A stretch of DNA of 64,000 bases from VRUE01 sp963762205 (lineage in GTDB: Bacteria > Actinomycetota > Thermoleophilia > Solirubrobacterales > 70-9): assembly GCA_963762205.1 (NCBI GenBank), contig CAVXJZ010000003.1, positions 1 to 64,000 of the forward strand, written 5' to 3'. The notes beneath the pieces are model-generated. The model was not told where the DNA came from. It saw nothing but the letters and a program-made list of their open reading frames with translations, and did not search any database. Below, in pieces: positions 9,093-17,274 of this stretch. Numbering within the stretch: position 1 is the first letter of the stretch; each line of letters starts with the position of its first letter. The position numbers and the translations under genes are program-made.

Positions 9093-9836
9093 TCAACCGC
9101 CCGCCGTCGGGAAGCTGTTCGGGCTCGTCGTGTTGACCTTCCAGACCCCGTCGTCGCCGCGCATTGCGATGAAATAGACGGTCTCTTCGACACCCTCGTA
9201 GATCACGTATGCGTACCGGCCTCTAACCCGGAAGCTGAGCAGCCGCCTCACCTCAGCAGATCCTTGCAGGGCTGTCGCTGTAAAGCCCCGGAACACAAAC
9301 TGCATCGTCGCCGCGCAGCCCTCTGGCCTGCTGTCCTCCGGCAGCGCCGCAGTAGAGATCGCGAGCTGACGCTTGAACTGCCGGGAGGTCGCTGCGCATG
9401 CCTTCGCCCACCTGCCCGCGGCTCTCGCGCTCAGATAGGATTCGAGGGTGGCGAGCGCCTGCTCCCGGTCCTCCACCGTCCCCTCGACCCCGAAGGCCTG
9501 GATCGAGTTGTCGCCGGCCGGCTGGACGGGCACTCCGGGGGCGACAGCCTTCTCGCCTGGCTCGGGGGAGCCGGGGCTCGCGTCCTGACGAGCCGGCCGC
9601 TCGGGCTGCCCATCTCCGCCCTGCTTCCCCCCGGGCTGCCCACCGTCACCCTGCCGCCGGTCGGGCGTCGTAGCCTCGGCGCGGCCGGCTTCGGTCGTCG
9701 CGGTGCGCTCGCCAGTCGCGGTGCGCTCGCCCGTCGTCGCCGAGGTCGCGGATTCCTCGCTGTCGCCGCCGCAGCCGGCGAGCGCAAGCGCGGCGCACAC
9801 CACCAGGGGCGGAGAAAGTCCGAGCAGCTTCTTCAC
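9093..9836 (-). CDS. Lipoprotein with low-complexity linker and C-terminal NTF2-like domain
   Basis: 247 aa with a GTG start. A classic lipobox LALAGC lies after a short basic/hydrophobic signal, so it should be lipid-anchored at Cys 21 or thereabouts. Residues about 25-110 are a Thr/Glu/Gly/Pro-rich linker containing repeated TGERTAT blocks. The C-terminal 140 residues (A..LESYLSARAAGRWAKAC, ending with a Trp-Lys-Val strand) look like the NTF2-like or actinobacterial lipoprotein fold often placed outside the membrane; two cysteines in it (KAC, EGC) could pair. It starts 22 bases after the stop of the A-B fusion gene and is probably the last gene of that operon. No specific function can be assigned. 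Confidence 0.75.
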   Translation of the reverse strand: MKKLLGLSPPLVVCAALALAGCGGDSEESATSATTGERTATGERTATTEAGRAEATTPDRRQGDGGQPGGKQGGDGQPERPARQDASPGSPEPGEKAVAPGVPVQPAGDNSIQAFGVEGTVEDREQALATLESYLSARAAGRWAKACAATSRQFKRQLAISTAALPEDSRPEGCAATMQFVFRGFTATALQGSAEVRRLLSFRVRGRYAYVIYEGVEETVYFIAMRGDDGVWKVNTTSPNSFPTAGG

Positions 9837-9858
9837 GCCCGACAGCCTTGCACCATCC

Positions 9859-12800
9859 TCATCGGCGCTTGCGGCGATGGCTCCCGTGCTTCTTCTTCTT
9901 CTTCTTCTTCTTGCACTGGCCGCGCAGCTTGGTCGTATAGATCGAGCCGCGATTGTTCTGGCCGAGTGCCTTGACCATCGCCGTCGGCGGGTGGAGGCAG
10001 ATGTCGGCTGAGTTCTGCAGCAGCCCGCGCCTACCGCCGTTCAGCTGCATCACGAAGGCCTCGATCGGGGCGTCGGGCACATTGTCGAAGAAGGCCTGGA
10101 TTCCGCCGCTGCCGGTCGGTCCGATGCGGCCCTGCAGGACGATCCGGATCGAGCCGCTGCGCAGCGAGGCGACCAGGTCGGGCAGGGGGTGGTTCGAGGA
10201 GCGCAGGTAGACCGCGCCGCGCAGCGGCTCGTCGAGCAGCGACGAATAGACGACCGCCTTGCCGTAGATCGAGCCCTTCGGGCAGTTCTCTGCGTCAAAC
10301 TGCACCCTTGTGCAGATCGAGCGGATGTGGTTCTGCGCCAGGAAGAGGGCGTGGGGCATGTCGACGGTGATCCGCTTCATCGAGGCGTCCCCGGGGCGGG
10401 CCTTCAGCACCGCTCTCAGCGCCGGATGCCCCGCTCGCTTCGTCTGGCCCCGCAGGCGGATGCCGAGCTTCGGTCGGAAGCCGAGCTCGAGGCAGTTGAG
10501 CAGCTGGAAATGGCGGCTGATTACGACGCTCGAGTCGTCGGCCGGGTTTTCGAAGGAGGCGCCCGAGCCGGTGATCGTCGAGATCATTTCCGAGGGCACG
10601 CAACTGGTCGGGTTGCGGGTGAACTGCGGGCGGTCCATGTAGATCCGCACGTCACGCAGGTGCAGCGGGATGCCGTCGATGATGTGGGGGATCGGGTCCG
10701 AGGAGCCCGCCTCGATCTGCAGCTGCGCGGTGTTCGGGTTGACCGAGAAGGCGGAACGGATCACGATCGTGCCCAGGTCGAAGGGGCCGACGGTCGCCGA
10801 GTTGACGGTGACCAGCGAGAGCGGCTGGCCCTGGTAGGGACCCGCCAGGAAGATCCGCCCCGTGGCGTACGTGAGTGCCTGTCCGACGCCGTAGCCGGTT
10901 TCGGTCCGGCCCACCTGGCTGGCCGCCGGACAGGACGGGTTGAGGGTCTCGCTGACGCCGCCGTTGACGCGCGCCGCCGCGATCGCCGCCTCCGGACAGA
11001 ACGGGATCCCGGCGAGCTTGCCGGTGATCCCCTTGGGCAGGTTCAGCGAGTAGGAGGTGAGCTCCTGGTCGGTGTCGTGACGGGAGAGGCGCACGTAGTA
11101 GGGCGTATAGGAGCCGACGTTGGAGTTGACCCCCCCGGTCACGGCTTCCGCGTCGAGGGGCGGCGCTGCGCCCGTCGGGCACGGCCCCTTGTCTATTCCG
11201 GTCTCGATCTGGGAGTCGGTGCTCGAGCCCTCGTCGGGGACGCCCTGCGACCACGAGCTGAGGGTGAGCCGGGTCGCCGCCGCCCCACAGTAGGGGGGGG
11301 ACACGACCGGAGCCCGCTGGCCGGACCTGAAGTTCACTTCCAGGTCGGAATAGGGAAGCTGGGGCAGATTGTCGAAGGAGGCGGTCAGGGTGCCGTCATT
11401 GGGATCGGGGGTGAGCCTGCCGGGGATGCGGAACAACATTCCCCGGTCGGCGGACTTCGCGACCAGGTAGACGGCGAGCAGCGAGTCGAACGGGTTCTCG
11501 GCGCCCGGCGTCGGGGTGACCGGATTGTCTGGCTGGGCAAGATACACAGAGCCCCGTAGCCGGCCCGTGAAGTAAGGCAGCCCGACGATGAAGACGCCGA
11601 TCTTCGAAGCGTTGGGACAGCCCGCGCCCGGCGGGTTGAAGGCGGTCTCCTGGGCGAGCTGGGCGGGGGTGCAGACCCCCAGCCCAGCGCCCACCGAAGG
11701 GTTCAGCGAGACCCCTTTGGGCAAATCAACTGTGAGCCTCTTGACCAGCGCCTGGGTGCGTTCGCGTGGGTTGGCGAAGCCTTCGTTTTCGTTGAAGAAG
11801 CGGAAGACGAAGCCGCTCGCCGAGGAGGCCTTGGTCACCGAGAGAAGGCCCTCGGATTCGAGTTCGAAATTGAGGTTCTCACAGCCGGTGACCTGGCCGG
11901 GCGAGGTCGCCGTGGCTTCGTCCGCCCCCACCTGCTGCCATGAGGTGGCTTCGGCCTCGAAGGTGAGCGAGGCTCCGCAGACGGTCGGCAGCGTGACGAA
12001 CGCGCGTGGCTTGCTCGTCAGCGGCTCGCCCACCCAGCACTTCGCGAAGGCAAATCCGGACTCCTGCTCGTTCAGGCAATCGCCGCGCTGGGTGTTGTGG
12101 CTGGCGTCCCAAGGGGCGCCCCAGAGGGAGACCGTGAGGTCCTCCAACTGGAGGCTCTGCGGGATCTCAGTCGCGTCGAGGTCGACGTAGGCGCCCGGGA
12201 CGTCGGAGTTGATCCTGGCATCGAAGATGAGTGATTTCCCGAACGGCGAGGCGCCGAACCGGGCCGCCTCGCCGAAGTTGGGCTGCAGGTTGTAGAGACC
12301 GAAGGTGCGCGTTTTGCCGCCGCCGATCCCGCTCGTCACCTCGACCGTGCCGACCTGCGCGCGCTGATTGCAGTTCTCTCCCGATTCAGTTGGGAAGGAC
12401 GAGACGCGGGGCGTGGTGAAGGTCGCGTCGCTACAGAGCACGCCGACCCCGTTGGCGGGGTTGATCAGCATCCCGGGAGGAAGTCGGAGCCGCAGGTGGC
12501 GCAGGTCGGCGCCTCCCCCGCCCTGGTCGAGGGCGGCGCTCATCTCGACCTGGTAGGGATGGGATCCGGCCAGGGTCGAGAGGCTGCCGCCGTCGGCGTA
12601 GACGACGGCGTCGAAGCCTTCGCCGCCGGCTTTCAGAGCGTCGGAGGTTGCGCCACCGGCCGTCGCGATGCCGGTCGGCTCGGGTGTCGCGGCCGCCATT
12701 TGGGCCGGCACGGCGCTCACGGCGGCGTCGCTCGGAGGGCCCGCGGACGCCGGGGAGGCCGACGGCGGTGTTGCGGAGTCCAAGCTCGCCTGCGAGGCCA

Positions 12801-14286
12801 CGGCGCTCACCCTGCCGGCGCTGTTCCCACGACAGCGCTTGCTGGCTCGGGATTTCCGGCCGACTTCTTTGCGCAACTTGTTGAGGGTGGCGCGCAGGCG
12901 CCGGGACCGGCTGGGGCTGCGGGTGCGCTTCGCCTTGGCGGAGAGGCGCTTGACCCTCGACCTCAGCTGCTTTACTTCATGGCCGATCCGGACGCAGGTC
13001 TGGAGCGAATTCCGGTAATGAGGCGATGGGTTGCCGGGGCCTTCGACCAACGTCGTCAGGGTCGGGTCGACGGGTTCCGGCGGCAGGGCCTGGCACCCGT
13101 CCCCTTCGCAGCCGCTACCTGCGCTGCTCGCGCCGCCTATCGCTACGGTGGGGAACAGCAGGCCGCTGCTTTGCAGTGCTTTCGGGGCCTGCGGCGCAAG
13201 CGCCTGGCTGGTCGTCGCCGCTTCCGGCGGATAGGCGTAGACGCCGCTTTCGTGGGTGTTGCCCGTCGTCACGAAGACCAGGCCCTGGGTGCCGGTGGGA
13301 TAGCGAGGGGCTGGGGAGTTGTCGACTGCCAGGCCGGTCGGGCCGCCGTCGAATACGTTGCGCCTCAGGTGGCCCTCGTAGTTTCCTTCGTCATCGAATA
13401 CGTAGACTGCCGCCACCGGGCTCTCGGTGTTGGCGGGTTGCAGATTGTCGGTGACGTAGACGTCGCCGTTGAAGTCATCGACCGCAATGGCGGCGTCGCG
13501 CAGCGAGACAAATTCTCCGTTGGGAGTTTCACTGCCGTCGATCTCTTCGACGGGTTCGGTCGTGCTCGTGCCCGGATCGAAGACCTTGAGCGTATTATCG
13601 GAAGCATCGGGCACGTAGACGAAGTCGGCTGTCGGCCCGTAGTGAGAGACCGCGACGCCGTATGCGTCGCCCAGCTCTCCCACGCCGAGATCGAGCAGGG
13701 GCGTACCGTCGGATTCGTAAACGGAGACGCGGTCCCGCTTGGTCACGTAGACATCGTGGCTGGAGCGGTTGATCGCGACCCCCGTTGTCCCTCCGGTGGC
13801 GATGACCGTGCCGGGCCCGGCTTCGAACAACGGGTTTACTTCGGGGAAGCTGACCACGTTGCGGTGGTAGTTGTTGACGTAAACCTTGGAGCCGGACGGG
13901 TCGAACGCCAGCCCGCAGGGGTCGTCAACCTGCCCGATGTGGGATTCCGGCTGGCTCCATGCCGCTAGCGGCTGGCCGAGGAAACCTTCCTGGTTCGCCA
14001 GCGCCGACCCGTCGGATTTGAAGACGCTGACGCCGCGGTGGTAGTAGTCCGAGAGCCAGATCCGCCCGACCCCGTCGACATCCAGGCCGCAGGGGTTGTT
14101 GAAGTACCCGGTCGGAGGCGGTTCGGTTGGGTGATTGAACGCCGGCCTGGCGACGAAGAGGTAGATCGGCGGGTCGCCGGGCGCCGCCGATGCGCTCGGC
14201 ACGCTGCCGAGGACGCTGCCGAGGAGGGCGAGGGCGAGCAGGTACGCCCGCCCCCCGCGTCGGTTGGTTGTCCTGGCGGTTTTCAT
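9859..14286 (-). CDS. Secreted A-B fusion protein: NHL propeller, Cys-bracketed basic segment and type B domain
   Basis: 1475 aa, intact. The signal peptide covers about 1-35 (LLALALLGSVLGSV..ASA). Residues about 40-370 are NHL-type propeller repeats (GLDVDGVGRIWLSDY, GLAFDPSGSKVYVNNY, AVDDFNGDVYVTDN). A basic helical segment around 433-489 is bracketed by two Cys, 54 residues between them. From about 560 to the end is a full B domain: AGSHPYQVEM, GMLINPANGVGVLC, CPNASKIG, CPAASQVGRTETGYG, TNPTSCVPS-like (TRNPTSCVPSEM), GHPALRAVL, CPKGSIYG, VPDAPIEAF. The C-terminus is Cys, eight Lys, then HGSHRRKRR. It lies 15 bases downstream of a separate type B gene. The chain joins in one polypeptide what neighbours encode as separate A and B genes, so it is direct evidence that the two work together. 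Confidence 0.85.
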   Translation of the reverse strand: MKTARTTNRRGGRAYLLALALLGSVLGSVPSASAAPGDPPIYLFVARPAFNHPTEPPPTGYFNNPCGLDVDGVGRIWLSDYYHRGVSVFKSDGSALANQEGFLGQPLAAWSQPESHIGQVDDPCGLAFDPSGSKVYVNNYHRNVVSFPEVNPLFEAGPGTVIATGGTTGVAINRSSHDVYVTKRDRVSVYESDGTPLLDLGVGELGDAYGVAVSHYGPTADFVYVPDASDNTLKVFDPGTSTTEPVEEIDGSETPNGEFVSLRDAAIAVDDFNGDVYVTDNLQPANTESPVAAVYVFDDEGNYEGHLRRNVFDGGPTGLAVDNSPAPRYPTGTQGLVFVTTGNTHESGVYAYPPEAATTSQALAPQAPKALQSSGLLFPTVAIGGASSAGSGCEGDGCQALPPEPVDPTLTTLVEGPGNPSPHYRNSLQTCVRIGHEVKQLRSRVKRLSAKAKRTRSPSRSRRLRATLNKLRKEVGRKSRASKRCRGNSAGRVSAVASQASLDSATPPSASPASAGPPSDAAVSAVPAQMAAATPEPTGIATAGGATSDALKAGGEGFDAVVYADGGSLSTLAGSHPYQVEMSAALDQGGGGADLRHLRLRLPPGMLINPANGVGVLCSDATFTTPRVSSFPTESGENCNQRAQVGTVEVTSGIGGGKTRTFGLYNLQPNFGEAARFGASPFGKSLIFDARINSDVPGAYVDLDATEIPQSLQLEDLTVSLWGAPWDASHNTQRGDCLNEQESGFAFAKCWVGEPLTSKPRAFVTLPTVCGASLTFEAEATSWQQVGADEATATSPGQVTGCENLNFELESEGLLSVTKASSASGFVFRFFNENEGFANPRERTQALVKRLTVDLPKGVSLNPSVGAGLGVCTPAQLAQETAFNPPGAGCPNASKIGVFIVGLPYFTGRLRGSVYLAQPDNPVTPTPGAENPFDSLLAVYLVAKSADRGMLFRIPGRLTPDPNDGTLTASFDNLPQLPYSDLEVNFRSGQRAPVVSPPYCGAAATRLTLSSWSQGVPDEGSSTDSQIETGIDKGPCPTGAAPPLDAEAVTGGVNSNVGSYTPYYVRLSRHDTDQELTSYSLNLPKGITGKLAGIPFCPEAAIAAARVNGGVSETLNPSCPAASQVGRTETGYGVGQALTYATGRIFLAGPYQGQPLSLVTVNSATVGPFDLGTIVIRSAFSVNPNTAQLQIEAGSSDPIPHIIDGIPLHLRDVRIYMDRPQFTRNPTSCVPSEMISTITGSGASFENPADDSSVVISRHFQLLNCLELGFRPKLGIRLRGQTKRAGHPALRAVLKARPGDASMKRITVDMPHALFLAQNHIRSICTRVQFDAENCPKGSIYGKAVVYSSLLDEPLRGAVYLRSSNHPLPDLVASLRSGSIRIVLQGRIGPTGSGGIQAFFDNVPDAPIEAFVMQLNGGRRGLLQNSADICLHPPTAMVKALGQNNRGSIYTTKLRGQCKKKKKKKKHGSHRRKRR
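9889..9912. repeat. (CTT)8 microsatellite encoding eight lysines
   Basis: Eight perfect CTT units, read on the minus strand as eight AAG codons in the polybasic C-terminus of the A-B fusion. In-frame slippage would change tail length by single lysines without disrupting the gene. Confidence 0.9.
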
Positions 14287-14301
14287 TCAACTTACCGCCG
14301 A

Positions 14302-17274
14302 CTAGCCGCCGTGCCGGGCAGCAGCTCTGAGATGTCTCCCATGCTTGCGGCGATGCTTCTTCCTGCAGCGAGGGATGTTTATCCGTTGCTTGACGAGTGA
14401 CGCTCGCCCGTTGTGGCCGACCATCGTGACCGTCGCCTTCTGCTTCCCCTTGCAGAGGTTCTTGCTTGCCCGCAGTAGGCTCTTCTGGCCTCCCTGGAGC
14501 CGCAGCACGAACTTGCTGACCGGTGCGTCGGGAACCACGTCGAAGCTGTTCCGCAGAGCGCCCTTGACGGCGTCCGTGCGCCCACTCAGCTCAACCGTCA
14601 CCTGCCCGTTCAGGTCGGCGACCAGGTCGGGTAGCTCATGCTGGCTGGACCGTAGGTACACGTTGCCCGACAGCGGCTGGTCGAAGAGCGGCGTCTCCGC
14701 CGTCGCGTGACCGTAGATCGAGCCCTCGGGACAGGCGTCGGCCGCGAACTGCACCCTGGTGCAGACGGTGCGGATGTGTCTCTGGTCGAGCAGCAGTGAC
14801 GACGGCATCAGCACCTGCGCGGAGGATATGTTCGCGTCGCCTTCCCGGGGCAGGAGTACTGCCCTAAGCCTCGGGTTGGCGGCCCTGGTGAAGCGCTTCC
14901 CGTCGAGACGCAGGGAGAGCTTCGGTTTGAAGCCCAGCCGCCGGCATTCGCCGAGCTGGAAGTGCTGTGAGAGGGGAGCGACGGCGCCCAAGGTGGAGGC
15001 CAGTGATCCGCCGACGCTCGTCGGGTCGCAGGAGGTCGGGTTCTTCGTGAACTGGCTCCTGTCGAGTTGGATCGCCGCCGACCTGATGTCGAGCGGAATG
15101 CCCTGGAGGATCCTCGGAATCTGGTCGCTGACCGCCGTGATCTGCGCGGTCACCGGATCGACCTGCAAGGCGACCCGGACGACGACGGTACCCAGGTCGA
15201 AGGGACCTGCCTTGGCCGGGACGACGATCGCCATGCTCAGCGGAGCGCCCTTGTATGGGCCTGCCATGTAGGCCCGCCCGTGCGTGTAGTACGGCGATGG
15301 GCCGGAGCCGGCGGCGACCACGACGCCGCCTACGTCGGAGGCGGCGGGGCAGGACGGGGAGGCCTGCTCGTCCTGGCCGCTCTTGACGGCGGCGGCCGCG
15401 ATTGCCGTGTCCGGACAGTAGGGGATGCCCGCCAGCTTCGCGCTGATCCCCTCCGGCAGCGAGAGCGTCACCGACTGGAGTTCCTGGGTGCCGTCGCCGC
15501 GGCTCAGGTTCACCACGAACGGCGAGTACTGTCCCGCAATCGGCGCGACCGTGCCCGCGTCGAGGCTCGGCGCGTGAGGCGACGGACCGCAGCCCGTCGG
15601 GCTCGAGACGATCGAGAACGAGTCTTCGAACTCGACCGGTGATCCCGGCGCCGAGTAAGGGGTGAGCTCTGATTTGGTCGTGTAGTTGCCGCAGGTCGGC
15701 GGGGTGCGCAGCGCCGCGTGCGGCCCCTGCTTCAGCTGGATCCTGATCTCTTCCAGCGGCAGCTGGGGCTGTTCGTCGACGGTGGCCACCAGCTGCCCGG
15801 TGTTCGGGTCGGCTTCGATTTGGCCGGCGAACTTCGCGACGATGCCACGCTCCTTGTCGTCGACGCCGATGTAGATCGCCAGCAGCGACTGGAACGGGTT
15901 GTTGTAGGGCTCAGCGAGGTAGACCTGGCCGGGCATCGGTGCTTCCAGTAGCGGCGTGTCGATTTCCACCGTGCCGATCTTCGAGTCGTCCGGGCAGTTG
16001 GCCGGGTCCGCCGTGAAGTGGATCGGCTCGGAGCCGACCGGCGTGGTCAGGCCGATGCCGGCCGGCAAGCAGCCACCGAGGCCGTTGGCGGCCGACGGGT
16101 TGAGAACCATTCCCGGGGGCAACGCGACCTTCAACTTCTTCGTCTGGGAGGTCGACAGCGGGCAATCGACCGTCGATTCCCCGTTTTCGATCGCTTCTTC
16201 CCGTTCGCTCGGTTCTGCGTATTCGATTTCCTCGCATTCGGTGTTCTGCGGAACATGGACATTCAGGTTCAGACCGGTCGGCGAGTCGGCGACGTTCGTC
16301 GACGGAGTCGCCAGCACTTCCGGGTCGTATTCGACTTCTCCGCAGCCTTCCTGCTCGGAGAGCTGGAAGTTTTCTTCCACCCACGTTTCGGGTTTGCCCC
16401 AGGACCGCAGTTTGATCGCCGTGTCCAGCGGGCCGGTTTCGCAGTTGGTCGGACCGGAGCTGAACGGCCTGATCGCAGCGCCCGTGACCGATGCACCGAG
16501 CGTGCCGTTGTTGGAATCGAAGCGGTGTTCGTCGTGCAGGCCGTCGTAGGAAACGCCCCAGAAGGCCAGGGTCGCCGCTTCCAGGCCGACGAGCGTCGGA
16601 ACTTCCCGCACTTCGGCGGTCAGTCCGTAGTCGCTCTCGCTGCGAACCCTGGCAAACACGACGGCCGTGAAGCCGAACACTTTCCAGGAGAACATCGTCG
16701 ACTCGCCTTCCGGTGGGATGAGGCTGGACACCGGGCTGTACCAGGGGACAGCGGCGCTGGTCAGCGCTTCGCCAACCTGGCTCTCGGTCGGGCATTTGCC
16801 GAACAGGGTCAGCTGGAGCTCAGCCGCCTCGCACCTGGGAAGAGCCAGCGGAGCGCCGACCGACCCGGCGGGAAGGTCGGTGAAGGCATCCTTCGTATCG
16901 CCGTCGGGTCCGGGGTCGCTTTCGTCGACGTCGAAGGACGTCGTGAAGTCGGGGTGCCCGCCGGCCTGTTTCAGCTCTTCGGCTTTGCGGTAATTGTCGA
17001 TCCAGACTTGGTCTTTCGGAGAAAGGAACGTCCCCTGGTTCAGGCCTTCCACCAGGATCCCCGTGGCCGTCAGGAAGTTCGAGAAATCGGGAAGGATGGG
17101 CTCGAACGGCTGTTGCACCGGCGGTGTGGCGTTGACGAACGCCGTTTCGGGTTCGAAGCCGTACCCCGACGCCGTCGGAGCAAGTGCCGCCAGGGCGGCG
17201 GCGAGCGCCGCGACCGAGATCAGCAGGCGGGAACGGAGCCGCCGGAGTTTCGCTTTGCCTGTCCTGGTGGTCAT
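14302..17274 (-). CDS. Secreted type B protein (four-unit Cys-repeat family)
   Basis: 990 aa, intact. Basic N-terminus and signal peptide to about residue 37 (LISVAALAAALAALAPTASG). AGGHPDFTTSF follows. The four cores are CPTESQVGEAL, CPDDSKIGTVEIDTPLL, CPAASDVGGVVVAAG and CPEGSIYGHATAETPLF, with following strands QVYLAEPYNNPF, AYMAGPYKGAP and NVYLRSSQHELPDLVADL. Near the third unit is TKNPTSCDP. The end is a Cys followed by a Lys/Arg/His-rich tail. The ATG overlaps the stop of the upstream A gene (ATGA), so translation of A and B is coupled. Predicted extracellular, with the tail able to bind anionic polymers such as wall glycopolymers (inference). No characterised homologue recognised. Confidence 0.85.
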   Translation of the reverse strand: MTTRTGKAKLRRLRSRLLISVAALAAALAALAPTASGYGFEPETAFVNATPPVQQPFEPILPDFSNFLTATGILVEGLNQGTFLSPKDQVWIDNYRKAEELKQAGGHPDFTTSFDVDESDPGPDGDTKDAFTDLPAGSVGAPLALPRCEAAELQLTLFGKCPTESQVGEALTSAAVPWYSPVSSLIPPEGESTMFSWKVFGFTAVVFARVRSESDYGLTAEVREVPTLVGLEAATLAFWGVSYDGLHDEHRFDSNNGTLGASVTGAAIRPFSSGPTNCETGPLDTAIKLRSWGKPETWVEENFQLSEQEGCGEVEYDPEVLATPSTNVADSPTGLNLNVHVPQNTECEEIEYAEPSEREEAIENGESTVDCPLSTSQTKKLKVALPPGMVLNPSAANGLGGCLPAGIGLTTPVGSEPIHFTADPANCPDDSKIGTVEIDTPLLEAPMPGQVYLAEPYNNPFQSLLAIYIGVDDKERGIVAKFAGQIEADPNTGQLVATVDEQPQLPLEEIRIQLKQGPHAALRTPPTCGNYTTKSELTPYSAPGSPVEFEDSFSIVSSPTGCGPSPHAPSLDAGTVAPIAGQYSPFVVNLSRGDGTQELQSVTLSLPEGISAKLAGIPYCPDTAIAAAAVKSGQDEQASPSCPAASDVGGVVVAAGSGPSPYYTHGRAYMAGPYKGAPLSMAIVVPAKAGPFDLGTVVVRVALQVDPVTAQITAVSDQIPRILQGIPLDIRSAAIQLDRSQFTKNPTSCDPTSVGGSLASTLGAVAPLSQHFQLGECRRLGFKPKLSLRLDGKRFTRAANPRLRAVLLPREGDANISSAQVLMPSSLLLDQRHIRTVCTRVQFAADACPEGSIYGHATAETPLFDQPLSGNVYLRSSQHELPDLVADLNGQVTVELSGRTDAVKGALRNSFDVVPDAPVSKFVLRLQGGQKSLLRASKNLCKGKQKATVTMVGHNGRASLVKQRINIPRCRKKHRRKHGRHLRAAARHGG

